Origin: Pyramidobacter piscolens W5455 | GTDB taxonomy: Bacteria; Synergistota; Synergistia; Synergistales; Dethiosulfovibrionaceae | Assembly: GCF_000177335.1 (NCBI RefSeq) | Contig: NZ_ADFP01000135.1 | Span: 37,907 to 101,906, forward strand | Direction: 5' to 3' | DNA: 64,000 nucleotides | Part shown: in pieces, positions 49,830 to 58,552 of the stretch | How positions within the stretch are numbered: the stretch's first letter is position 1 | Layout of the letters: each line of letters starts with the position of its first letter | The notes under the pieces: model-generated | What the model saw: only the letters and a program-made list of their open reading frames with translations | The model's database searches: none | Told to the model about the DNA's origin: nothing | Made by a program: the position numbers and the translations under genes

Positions 49830-50642
49830 ATGGACAAGGAGCCCGGTCGTTTCTCCGAACTCATAGAGACCATGAAAAAACTGCGCTCTCCAGACGGCTG
49901 TCCCTGGGATCGCAAACAGGATTACGAGTCTCTCCGTCCGCATATTATCGAAGAAGCCTACGAGTTGGTAGACGCTATTGAACGCCGCGAGACCGAGAGG
50001 AACATGAAACACGTTCTTGAAGAATGCGGGGATTTGCTGCTTCAGGTGATTTTTATCGGCACCATCGCAGAAGAAAAAGGCGATTTTTCCATCGACGACA
50101 TCCCGAGGGTCATCACCGAGAAGCTCATCCGCCGTCATCCCCACATTTTTGGCCCGCCGCCAGCCGAGGCGCACGAGGGCGCTCCGACCAGCTGGGAGGA
50201 AATAAAACGTCAGGAGCGCCAGGCGGCCCAGACACGGGACGTTTCCGTTTTGACGGGAGTGCCGCGCCGTCTGCCCGCTTTGACGAAGGCTTGCAGGATT
50301 CAAGAGAAAGCCGCCGGCGTAGGATTCGATTGGCCTCAAGGAGAACAGACGCCGGTTGTGGAGAAGATCAAGGAAGAGCTCGTCGAAGTCTGCGAAGTTC
50401 TCGACGCGGATAAAAAGCAGGAGCTTACCGGAGAAATCGGCGATCTCCTGTTCGCGGTCGTGAACCTTTCACGGCGCTGCGGCATTGATCCGGACTTGGC
50501 TCTGTCGCGGACAAACGCAAAATTTGAGCGTCGGTTCCGTTATATTGAAACGCAAATTGAGCAGGACGGCAAAAAATGGAATGACCTTTCATTGAACGAT
50601 TTAATATATTTATGGAATCAAGCGAAGAAAGCGTCCTTGTGA
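49830..50642 (+). CDS. mazG: Nucleoside triphosphate pyrophosphohydrolase MazG
   Basis: The 270-residue enzyme has two MazG domains in tandem, as in the E. coli protein. The first has CPWDRKQ and EEAYELVDAI with EECGDLLLQVIF; the second has GFDWPQ and EELVEVCEVL with GDLLFAVVNLSRR. It hydrolyses NTPs and may clear damaged nucleotides or lower ppGpp. TTTGAGGAGG lies before the ATG. It sits 27 nt after mfd and shares genome-upkeep themes with it. Confidence 0.95.
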   Translation: MDKEPGRFSELIETMKKLRSPDGCPWDRKQDYESLRPHIIEEAYELVDAIERRETERNMKHVLEECGDLLLQVIFIGTIAEEKGDFSIDDIPRVITEKLIRRHPHIFGPPPAEAHEGAPTSWEEIKRQERQAAQTRDVSVLTGVPRRLPALTKACRIQEKAAGVGFDWPQGEQTPVVEKIKEELVEVCEVLDADKKQELTGEIGDLLFAVVNLSRRCGIDPDLALSRTNAKFERRFRYIETQIEQDGKKWNDLSLNDLIYLWNQAKKASL

Positions 50643-50648
50643 TATAGT
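50640..50648 (+). promoter_or_regulatory. Extended -10 promoter for the carboxyltransferase gene
   Basis: TG-A-TATAGT, whose first three bases are the mazG stop codon. No clear -35. Confidence 0.4.
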
Positions 50649-50714
50649 AATCGCATTGGCAATTATTCTCGAACGAAAACAAAAATTGAAATATATCTGT
50701 AGGAGGGAATTTAC

Positions 50715-52226
50715 ATGGTTTCAAAGAAAGCACGTTCTTCAGCCGCCGTTGAGGACGAAAAAGCGGACGTCCGAGAGAAAATGCCGCCGACTGAAGAGCC
50801 TGCCGCGCAGGAAAGCCCCCGTGAAATTTTCGAAACGCGCAGGGTGGAGATCACTGAAACAGTGCTCCGCGACGCTCATCAGTCGCTGATGGCCACGCGC
50901 ATGTCCCTCGATGACATGCTCCCGGTACTGGATCAGATGGACGAGATCGGCTATCGCTCCGTAGAAGTTTGGGGGGGAGCGACCTTTGACGCTTGCATGC
51001 GTTTCCTCGACGAAGATCCCTGGGAAAGACTGCGCACCCTGAAGAAATATTTTAAGAAGACCAAGCTGCAAATGCTTTTGAGAGGGCAGAATCTCGTGGG
51101 ATATCGTCATTACGCTGACGATACCGCCAAAGAGTTCGTGAAACGGGCCGTTAGCAACGGCATTGACATCATCAGGATTTTCGACGCGCTGAACGACCTC
51201 CGCAACGTCGAAGTGACGGCTGCCCAGACAAAGAAGGAAGGAGCGCATCTTCAGCTCTGCATTGCCTATACGACTTCTCCGGTGCATACGGTAGAGGCCT
51301 TTGTGAAATTGGCTTCGCAGATGAAAGATCTTGGCGCCGATTCGATTTGCATCAAGGACATGGCCGGCTTGTTGACGCCAACGGCTGCCAAGGAACTGGT
51401 TCATGGCATCAAGCAGGCGACGGCGCTGCCGATCCAGGTGCATTCGCATTATACGTGCGGGCTCGCAGGGTTGGCTTATTACGCCGCGATCGAAGCCGGC
51501 GCCGACGTCATCGACTGTGCCCTGTCTCCCTTCTCGATGGGGACCAGCCAGCCGTGCACCGAGACCTTTGTGGCCGCCCTTGCCGGCAGCCAGTGGGACA
51601 CGGGGCTCGATATCCGCCGGATGACGCCGATTTCCAATCATTTCAAGAAGATACGCGCCAAGTACGACAAGATTTTCGTGAAGGTCCAGGGCGCGAATAC
51701 GGATATTCTGCTCGCGCAGATTCCCGGTGGCATGTATTCGAATCTCGTGAATCAGCTGAAAGAAGCCGGGCAGCAGGATAAACTGCCCAAAGTCCTGGAG
51801 GAAGTCCCTTATGTCCGCGCGGCCATGGGGTATCCGCCTCTGGTGACGCCGAGCAGCCAGATTGTCGGCACGCAGGCGACGCTTAACGTGCTTTCCGGAG
51901 AACGGTGGAAAATCATTCCCAAGGAAGTGTATAATATCTTCAAGGGAATGTATGGTCAGACGCCCGCGCCGATGGACCCGGAAATTCAGAAAAAAGTTCT
52001 TGGCGGGGATAAGCCGATTACCTGCCGTCCTGCCGATCTTATCGAGCCGGAGCTGGAAAAAGCCCAAAAAGAAATTGAATCGTGGATCACTCAGCCCGAG
52101 GACGTGCTGTCCTATGTGCTTTTCCCGGCGGTTGCCAAGGACTTCCTGGTGAAGAAGTACGCCCGCGAAACGATGACCGATATCGGCCTGAACGAGTGTG
52201 TGGATGGTTCCGCGTATCCCGTGTAA
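50715..52226 (+). CDS. Pyruvate/oxaloacetate carboxyltransferase subunit (OadA/PycB-like, no biotin domain)
   Basis: The 503-residue TIM-barrel enzyme moves CO2 between biotin and pyruvate or oxaloacetate. Signatures: ETVLRDAHQSLMATRM (metal Asp), WGGATFD, the carboxylated-lysine site IKDMAGLLTP, and HSHYTCGLAG with metal histidines. The C-terminal biotinyl domain of full OadA is missing, so it must work with a separate biotin carrier, as in 5S-type transcarboxylase subunits. A 40-residue Ala/Glu/Lys-rich extension precedes the catalytic domain, an unusual addition. AGGAGGG lies before the ATG. The partner genes are not in the window. Confidence 0.9.
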   Translation: MVSKKARSSAAVEDEKADVREKMPPTEEPAAQESPREIFETRRVEITETVLRDAHQSLMATRMSLDDMLPVLDQMDEIGYRSVEVWGGATFDACMRFLDEDPWERLRTLKKYFKKTKLQMLLRGQNLVGYRHYADDTAKEFVKRAVSNGIDIIRIFDALNDLRNVEVTAAQTKKEGAHLQLCIAYTTSPVHTVEAFVKLASQMKDLGADSICIKDMAGLLTPTAAKELVHGIKQATALPIQVHSHYTCGLAGLAYYAAIEAGADVIDCALSPFSMGTSQPCTETFVAALAGSQWDTGLDIRRMTPISNHFKKIRAKYDKIFVKVQGANTDILLAQIPGGMYSNLVNQLKEAGQQDKLPKVLEEVPYVRAAMGYPPLVTPSSQIVGTQATLNVLSGERWKIIPKEVYNIFKGMYGQTPAPMDPEIQKKVLGGDKPITCRPADLIEPELEKAQKEIESWITQPEDVLSYVLFPAVAKDFLVKKYARETMTDIGLNECVDGSAYPV

Positions 52227-52281
52227 GAGCCGAGGAGCTCGCGGTATTTGTATTCGGAAATCGGAAAGGCTCTATAAAAAA

Positions 52282-52306
52282 GGAGGGGCGGCTTTTCCGT
52301 CCCTCC
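52282..52306 (+). terminator. Weak hairpin after the carboxyltransferase gene
   Basis: A 10-bp stem with one G-U pair (52282-52291 with 52297-52306) and a 5-nt loop, with no clear T-tract. Confidence 0.4.
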
Positions 52307-52322
52307 ATACTGTGTTTGTCGT

Positions 52323-53333
52323 ATGAAACTTTCACGTGGAAGTGGGGGAGGTATTACCATAGACGGAGTCTATACAATGCAGCTGGAATGTCCTGACCCC
52401 GCGCTGTTGATGAGAATCTGCGGACAGGGCGATGAAAACCTCGAATTTCTCGAGTCAAAGCAGAATGTCCGCGTCCTCAGGCGGGGAGAATTGATCACCG
52501 TCGCCGGGGATGAAGAAAAAGACGTACGTCAGGCCCACGCCCTTTTGTTGCAGATACGCGATGCGGCGCAAGATGGCCATCAGTTTCGCCCGCAGGATTT
52601 TCGTTATGTGCTCGAGACTCTCCGCAAGAACGGCCACGTCGACGTCGCTTCGCTCTATTCGGAACTGCTGTGCATCACTTACCGGGGCAAGCCTGTCAGG
52701 CCGCGTACCGTCCGGCAGCTTGAATATGTAAAGGCGATGGAGAGAAACACGGTGATTTTCGGCATTGGCCCGGCAGGAACGGGAAAAACGTATCTTGCGG
52801 TCTGCCAGGCCGTAAATCAGCTTAAAAACGGAAGCGTGAGCCGCGTCATCCTCGTGCGGCCGGCAGTCGAAGCCGGCGAAAGTCTGGGCTTTTTGCCCGG
52901 CGATCTTCGCGAAAAGGTGGAACCTTACCTCCGTCCGTTATACGACGCTTTTTTTGAACTTCTCTCCCCCGAAAAATTTGCCCGTTATGCTGACAAAGGG
53001 ATCATTGAAATCGCCCCTCTTGCTTACATGCGGGGGCGGACTCTCAACGACAGCTTTGTCATCCTCGACGAGGCTCAAAATACAACGCCTGAACAAATGA
53101 AGATGTTTCTGACTCGCATCGGTTTTGGTTCCAAAGCGGTCATTACCGGCGATCTCACTCAGGTTGACCTCCCCAACGGCAAGCAGTCGGGACTGAGACT
53201 CGTCCAGGGTATCCTCAAGGGCATCGAAGGGATTTCTTTTATTCACCTGCAAAATGAAGACGTGGTGCGGCACGAGATTGTCCAAAAAATTGTTGCTGCC
53301 TATGATCAGTATGAGGCATCACAAAAGAAATAA
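52323..53333 (+). CDS. phoH: PhoH-like ATPase
   Basis: The 336-residue protein has an N-terminal KH-like RNA-binding part (GQGDENLEFLESKQNVRV) and a P-loop ATPase core with Walker A GPAGTGKT, GESLGFLPGDLREKV, Walker B FVILDEAQN and TGDLTQVDLP. It is thought to act in RNA metabolism with YbeY, which lies two genes downstream. The ATG given has no SD. A strong GGAGGT (52347-52352) sits 6 nt before ATA at 52359, and another ATG is at 52377, so the true start may be later. It opens the phoH-pgpH-ybeY-era-recO cluster. Confidence 0.92.
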   Translation: MKLSRGSGGGITIDGVYTMQLECPDPALLMRICGQGDENLEFLESKQNVRVLRRGELITVAGDEEKDVRQAHALLLQIRDAAQDGHQFRPQDFRYVLETLRKNGHVDVASLYSELLCITYRGKPVRPRTVRQLEYVKAMERNTVIFGIGPAGTGKTYLAVCQAVNQLKNGSVSRVILVRPAVEAGESLGFLPGDLREKVEPYLRPLYDAFFELLSPEKFARYADKGIIEIAPLAYMRGRTLNDSFVILDEAQNTTPEQMKMFLTRIGFGSKAVITGDLTQVDLPNGKQSGLRLVQGILKGIEGISFIHLQNEDVVRHEIVQKIVAAYDQYEASQKK

Positions 53334-53350
53334 CTGCGAGGAAACAGACG

Positions 53351-55459
53351 ATGAATAGTGACCAGCTGGATCGGACTCAATGGAGGAAACTCTTCCAGAA
53401 TTCCTTCAAGTACATTGCGAAGCTTCTGCCTTACGCGATTGCAGCTTTTGTGGCTATGGTCGTCGTACAGGTGCGATGGTACACGGTTGATTCCGACTCT
53501 TACTTTATTTCCGGCGCGACCGCTCAGCGGACGTATTACGCCGTCCGCGACATGAACTACGACGACACCGAAGCGACGGAAAAATTGCGCGCGGAAGTTG
53601 CCGACGGAATCGTCGGGGTCGTCGTCAAAGGACATATGAAAAGCGAAGTCGGTTTTGACGATGAATGCGAAATCCTCTTGAACCGGCCGCTCGACGACAA
53701 AATTTTGCCCAAGGAACTCCGTGAGCTCTTGGATGCTGCGTCTCTGGACACAAGGGAGCAAATTGTCGCTACCGTCCGTTCGATCCATGACGACCTTCAG
53801 CGCAACATGAATTTGTCTGCGGACGAAAAAGATGAGTTCATGTGGCAGCGTATCGGCCTGGTGGAGACGAACCCCTCTTCCGCAAACATCATTTATCAGA
53901 TTCTCGTCGGCCTGTCCGAAGGCGATCAAAAAGTCGATCCTGACCTGACGGAGCGCATAAAATCACTGGCGGCCTCCGATATCGAGCAGACCAAACACAT
54001 ATTTTATGCCGGCGACCGCATCGTCAACAAAGGGGAAATCGTGACGCCGCAGCTTGCGAGGCTCTTGAAACTCCAAGGGTATCCCGAGGGGCGCTTCCCG
54101 ATGACATCCCTTGTTTTCGCCGTCATCGTGGCCTGCATAAGCGTTCTGTGGATCCGCAAGACCATGACGCACGTTTTCATAAGCACGACATATCATGGAG
54201 ACTGGACTTATTCGTTCTTTCTCTTGTTGTTGGGTTGGCTTTTTCAGATCGGCGTGATCTATTGGGGCGTCAACGGCGTCGGCGTTTTTCCCGTGATTGC
54301 CATGATCTACCTTACGCTTCCTGACATCGGCGCGCTGAATTGCGCTGTCGTCGTGACGTTGAGCGCCTCGATCATCACTTCGGGATACGATGTCACCGCG
54401 TTTGCCATTAATGCAATTTCGGGATGCGCCGGAGCCATCTTGGGGATCTCTCTTTTCAAAAGAAATTATTCGCGCTCCGCCGTCTGGATCCATGTGTTCG
54501 TTCTCGGCATCGCGATGCTTGGGGTTGCCTCGGTGCTCCAGTGGGGGCTGACCAATCTGATGAGCCTTCGTCAGGCGGCTGTTATGTTTACGGCATGCTT
54601 GCTGTTGAGCTTTATGGTGATCGTCTTGCTGCCGCTGCTGGAGATACTCTTCGATATCGTTTCTCCTTTGCAGCTCGTAGAGCTGACGCAGCCTTCCCAT
54701 CCGCTACTGAAGAGAATGCAGGTCGAGGCTCCCGGCACTTACCATCACAGCCAAATGGTGGGGAATCTGGCCGAGGCGGCGGCCGAGAAAATCGGTCTGA
54801 ATCCGATGCTGCTTCGGGCGGGAGCATGTTTTCATGACATTGGAAAGCTGAAACGGCCGCAATCGTTTATCGAGAACCAAATTTCGGGAATAAACGCCCA
54901 TGATGAAATGTCGCCCGCTTTGTCCGCGCTTGTGATCCTATCGCATGTCAAAGACGGGTTGGAACTTGCCGACGAATATCGTCTGCCGTCGCAGATAAAA
55001 GCGTTTATCGCGGAACATCATGGCACTACCTGCCTGACGTATTTTTATCGGAAAGCGCTCCAGGCGGGGCTGAAAGCGGACGAGAGTCAATTCTGCTATC
55101 CCGGTCCGAGGCCGCGAAGCAAGGAAACCGGAGTTCTGATGATCGCCGATTCGACGGAAGCCGCGGCTCGGGCGGAGAGCGCCAATATCAAGGGTATTCT
55201 CGATCTCACTCGTCTTGTCGACAACGTGGTGCAGTCCAAGATAAGCACCGGTCAGCTGGACGAAGTCCCCTTTACTCTGAAAGACCTCTCGGATATCAAA
55301 GCGGCGCTGGTCAGTACGTTGCGCTCAATGTATCATACGCGCGACATCAAACCGCTGAAATCGTTGCCCAAAGAGCAAGGAAAGGAGACTCACGATGCGC
55401 ATGGCTCCCCGAACATTGTCGCGGTTCAAGCTAAAACAGCGGCGGCGGAAGAATCCTGA
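53351..55459 (+). CDS. pgpH: 7TM-HD cyclic-di-AMP phosphodiesterase (PgpH-like)
   Basis: The 702-residue membrane protein starts with one membrane helix (about 26-44). An extracytoplasmic 7TMR-HDED sensor domain (to about 255) is followed by about seven membrane segments (about 260-440). The C-terminal cytoplasmic HD domain has THHSQ-type (YHHSQMVGNL), CFHDIGKLKRP and AEHHGTT motifs. PgpH-type enzymes hydrolyse c-di-AMP. The C-terminal 65 nt overlap ybeY in another frame. The cluster order phoH-yqfF(pgpH)-ybeY is conserved in many Gram-positives. Confidence 0.93.
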   Translation: MNSDQLDRTQWRKLFQNSFKYIAKLLPYAIAAFVAMVVVQVRWYTVDSDSYFISGATAQRTYYAVRDMNYDDTEATEKLRAEVADGIVGVVVKGHMKSEVGFDDECEILLNRPLDDKILPKELRELLDAASLDTREQIVATVRSIHDDLQRNMNLSADEKDEFMWQRIGLVETNPSSANIIYQILVGLSEGDQKVDPDLTERIKSLAASDIEQTKHIFYAGDRIVNKGEIVTPQLARLLKLQGYPEGRFPMTSLVFAVIVACISVLWIRKTMTHVFISTTYHGDWTYSFFLLLLGWLFQIGVIYWGVNGVGVFPVIAMIYLTLPDIGALNCAVVVTLSASIITSGYDVTAFAINAISGCAGAILGISLFKRNYSRSAVWIHVFVLGIAMLGVASVLQWGLTNLMSLRQAAVMFTACLLLSFMVIVLLPLLEILFDIVSPLQLVELTQPSHPLLKRMQVEAPGTYHHSQMVGNLAEAAAEKIGLNPMLLRAGACFHDIGKLKRPQSFIENQISGINAHDEMSPALSALVILSHVKDGLELADEYRLPSQIKAFIAEHHGTTCLTYFYRKALQAGLKADESQFCYPGPRPRSKETGVLMIADSTEAAARAESANIKGILDLTRLVDNVVQSKISTGQLDEVPFTLKDLSDIKAALVSTLRSMYHTRDIKPLKSLPKEQGKETHDAHGSPNIVAVQAKTAAAEES

Positions 55460-55988
55460 AGCCCGCATTCTCATCGCCAGTGACATCGAACAGGATCCCT
55501 TGCTGACGTTGGCAAAAACGAATATTGCCACTTTCGAAAGGCTGGCGGCAGACTTGTATGACGTACATTGGCCGGTATGGCGCGCGCATGGGGGAGTGCA
55601 GATCTCCCTGCAGTTCCTAGATGAGACGCGGATGGCCGAAGTGAACAGTGAATACCGCCAGACCCACGCCCCAACGGATGTGTTGAGTTTTCCCCTTTTT
55701 GAAAAAGAAGGCAGATTTGTCCCCGACGCTCAGCTGCCGCCTCTCCTCCTCGGCGATATTGTGGTGTGTCCTGCGGTCATCAGAAAGAATGCCGTGGAAC
55801 GTCGCGTATCGGAAGAATCGGAACTGGCGCTCGTTGTTTTTCACGGCATCTTGCACCTTCTGGCGTGGGATCATGACACGCCGGAGAAACAAGAGAGAAT
55901 GTGGAGCGTGCAGGAACATTTCAGAGACCTTTTTCTGAAGGGGCTTTCCGGCCCGGTTGCCGGTAACGCGGCGCACGAGAGAAAATGA
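55395..55988 (+). CDS. ybeY: Endoribonuclease / rRNA maturation factor YbeY
   Basis: The 197-residue zinc protein helps 16S rRNA 3'-end processing and 70S quality control. The core starts with QISLQFLDETRMAEVNSEYR and APTDVLSFPLF; the zinc motif HGILHLLAWDHDTPEKQERMW fits the family HGxLHLxGxDH (the usual Gly is Ala). It carries a basic extension of about 24 residues before the core. AAAGGAG precedes the ATG inside pgpH. Its stop overlaps the next gene by 4 nt (ATGA). Era, which works on the same rRNA end, lies downstream. Confidence 0.92.
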   Translation: MRMAPRTLSRFKLKQRRRKNPEARILIASDIEQDPLLTLAKTNIATFERLAADLYDVHWPVWRAHGGVQISLQFLDETRMAEVNSEYRQTHAPTDVLSFPLFEKEGRFVPDAQLPPLLLGDIVVCPAVIRKNAVERRVSEESELALVVFHGILHLLAWDHDTPEKQERMWSVQEHFRDLFLKGLSGPVAGNAAHERK

Positions 55989-57277
55989 CGTCTTTTGTCG
56001 TCCTCATTTTGACCATTGCGCTTCTCGTGATGTTGAGCGGCTATCTGAGCGTGGGCGAGGCGGCGATTTCTTCGGTGAGCGCTGCCAAGGCCCAGACATT
56101 TGGCGAAGACAACCCCAAAATGGCTCCTCTGGTCGATTGGGAACTTGCCGAAAGACAAAAAGTCATCATCGCCATCTTGGTAGCGCATAATCTCTTTTCC
56201 GTCGCTGCCAGTTCATTCGCGACGGTCCTGACGACGAACGTCTGGGGTGAAAAAGGCGTTTTCTGGGCTACGGTCATCATGACGGTCCTCATGGTCCTTT
56301 TTGCCGATTTCCTGCCCAAATGCATCGGCATGGCCCTCGGTGAAAGAAATTTCAATGTCGTCTTGCCCGGCTTGCGCGCGGTTTCCGTTGTCTTTAGGCC
56401 TCTTATTTGGATTCTTGAGAAAATAGTGGCCTTTTTCAGCGATCTGTTTCACGTCGACATGACGCTGGAAAGCGCGGTCGTCACACGGGATGAAATAGAG
56501 CAGCTCGTCAAAAACGGCGAAGAATCCGGAGCTATCGAAGCTTCGGAACGAAGAATGATCGACGGCGTTATCGCCTTCGACGAGACCAGAGTCTCGGAGA
56601 TCATGGTCCCTCGCGTGTCCATGGACGCGCTGGAGGTGAATGAGACCATTGCCGGCGTCGCTTCCCTTATGCAAAACTGGGAACACTCGAGGATTCCCGT
56701 TTTTCGCGAGACGCCGGATGACATCGTCGGCGTCGTTTACCTCAAAGATATGATTCCCTATCTGCGAGCCGGCAAGATGGATACCCCTCTCAGCGCTTTT
56801 ATGCGGCGGGCGCTCTTCGTCCCGGAAACGATGAAAGTCGCCGACCTGTTCGGCATGATGCGCGGCAAGCACGTTCATTTTGCGGTGGTCGTGGATGAAT
56901 ACGGCGGCACGGCGGGAATCGTCACTCTTGAAGACCTGCTTGAAGAGATCGTCGGTGACATACGTGACGAATACGATGAAGAATCGGCCCCTATCGTGCA
57001 GTTGAACGAGAACTCGTACCGGGTGAAATGCACGGAGTCGCTCGAGGATCTCGGGGCCGTCGTGGGATACGACTTCGACTGCAATGACGTCGATTCCGTC
57101 GGCGGGTATGTTCTCGATAAGTTCATGGGATTTCCCGAGAAAGGCGATATTTACCGCGATGATGACTGGACGATAAAAGTCACCGACGTAGGAGAACATC
57201 GCGTGAATGAAGTCATCTTTACGCGCTCCGCACATGAAGTTCAGAAGGAACGTCACACCAAAGCGCAGGGGGAATGA
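55985..57277 (+). CDS. CorC/HlyC-type transporter-associated protein, copy 1
   Basis: The 430-residue protein has an N-terminal DUF21/CNNM membrane domain with about four membrane segments (to about 145), then a linker with DEIEQLVKNGEESGAIE and ERRMIDGVIAFDETRVSEIMVPR, two CBS domains that bind adenine nucleotides, and a C-terminal CorC_HlyC domain. Members are linked to magnesium or cobalt efflux. The ATG overlaps the ybeY stop. A close paralogue follows 3 nt later, indicating a tandem duplication. Confidence 0.92.
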   Translation: MTSFVVLILTIALLVMLSGYLSVGEAAISSVSAAKAQTFGEDNPKMAPLVDWELAERQKVIIAILVAHNLFSVAASSFATVLTTNVWGEKGVFWATVIMTVLMVLFADFLPKCIGMALGERNFNVVLPGLRAVSVVFRPLIWILEKIVAFFSDLFHVDMTLESAVVTRDEIEQLVKNGEESGAIEASERRMIDGVIAFDETRVSEIMVPRVSMDALEVNETIAGVASLMQNWEHSRIPVFRETPDDIVGVVYLKDMIPYLRAGKMDTPLSAFMRRALFVPETMKVADLFGMMRGKHVHFAVVVDEYGGTAGIVTLEDLLEEIVGDIRDEYDEESAPIVQLNENSYRVKCTESLEDLGAVVGYDFDCNDVDSVGGYVLDKFMGFPEKGDIYRDDDWTIKVTDVGEHRVNEVIFTRSAHEVQKERHTKAQGE

Positions 57278-57280
57278 TCT

Positions 57281-58546
57281 TTGGACGCTTTGCCTCAATT
57301 ATGTACGGCGATAGTTATTCTGCTGTTCCTTTCGGCTTTTTTCAGCGCGTCCGAGATGGCGCTGACAGCCGCCAGCAGCACGAGAATGAAATTGCTGGCC
57401 GAGGAATATCCCTTTCTGGAACGCTTCGTAGATTGGGTCAATGAAGACCGGTATCAGGCGATTTCGGCGATTCTCGTCGGCAACAATCTTGTCAACGTGG
57501 CGGCGAGCGTTACCGCCACAGCGCTGGCGACGTCATTGATTCACGAACACGGCGTCGCTTTCGCCGTCGTCGTGATGAGCATTTTGATCATCATTTTCGG
57601 CGAAGTGATTCCCAAGTGCGTGGCGATGGCAAAGGGCGAACGCCTGCTTATCGTGGCCCTCCCGCTTGTGCGTTTTTTCAGCTGGCTCGTGACGCCGTTG
57701 ATCTGGGGAATGGAGCAATTTGCGAGAATAGCCGGTTACATGACAGGTTGGGATCTTTCCCTGAAAGATTCCTTCGTCACTAAAGAAGAAATAGGGCAAG
57801 TCGTGAAGATAGGCGAAGCCTCCGGCGCAATCGAAGAATCCGAACGCCAGATGATTGACGGCGTCATTTCCTTCGACGAGATCCGCGTCTCCGAGATCAT
57901 GATTCCCCGCACTCGGATGCACATGATCGAATCGGAACGGACGGTGGACGACGCGCTCCAGTTTATTGAAAAGATGGGGGATTCCCGAGTCCCTGTTTTT
58001 ACGGACACGCCGGATCGCATCGAAGGGATCGTTCTCGTCAAGGATTTGCTTACCGCTTTGATGAAAGGGCAGAAGAACGCTCCCGTCACCAAGTTCATGA
58101 GGACGCCGCTGTTCGTGCCCGAAACGATGTACGTGCCCAAGCTCTTCAGAATCATGCAAAACGTCCGTATGCACATGGCAGTCGTCGTCGACGAGTACGG
58201 CGGCACGGCAGGGCTGATCACTCTCGAGGATCTTCTGGAGGAGATCGTCGGCGAAATTCAAGACGAATACGACAAAGAAGAACAAACGGTGACACCCCTC
58301 TCCGATGGTACTTACAGGGCGAAAGCCAGTATTCCCCTTGAAGAGCTCAATGACGTTCTGAACAGTCATTTCGTCTGCGATGACGTCGACACGTTGGGAG
58401 GATTTTTACTGGATCGGTTCGGCAATTTCCCCCACGAAGGGGATACGCTCGCATCGGACGGATGGCTTTTCGAGATCGCCAGCATGGATGGCCATCGGAT
58501 TAATGACGTTATGATCCGCAGGAACTCGTCGGAAGCAGGAGAATAG
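57281..58546 (+). CDS. CorC/HlyC-type transporter-associated protein, copy 2
   Basis: The 421-residue paralogue of the preceding protein has the same plan: a DUF21 membrane domain, TKEEIGQVVKIGEASGAIE, a paired CBS region with ESERQMIDGVISFDEIRVSE and VVVDEYGGTAGLITLEDLLE, and a C-terminal CorC domain. The start is probably TTG after AGGGGGA. The copies may heteromerise or handle different divalent cations. Upstream phoH-pgpH-ybeY and downstream era suggest a common transcript. Confidence 0.92.
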   Translation: MDALPQLCTAIVILLFLSAFFSASEMALTAASSTRMKLLAEEYPFLERFVDWVNEDRYQAISAILVGNNLVNVAASVTATALATSLIHEHGVAFAVVVMSILIIIFGEVIPKCVAMAKGERLLIVALPLVRFFSWLVTPLIWGMEQFARIAGYMTGWDLSLKDSFVTKEEIGQVVKIGEASGAIEESERQMIDGVISFDEIRVSEIMIPRTRMHMIESERTVDDALQFIEKMGDSRVPVFTDTPDRIEGIVLVKDLLTALMKGQKNAPVTKFMRTPLFVPETMYVPKLFRIMQNVRMHMAVVVDEYGGTAGLITLEDLLEEIVGEIQDEYDKEEQTVTPLSDGTYRAKASIPLEELNDVLNSHFVCDDVDTLGGFLLDRFGNFPHEGDTLASDGWLFEIASMDGHRINDVMIRRNSSEAGE

Positions 58547-58552
58547 ATCAAA

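Noticed and set aside
55985..58546. Tandem corC genes as a recent duplication or assembly artefact
   Set aside because: The two proteins share plan and motifs but differ widely in sequence, so this is an old paralogous pair, not a repeat artefact.
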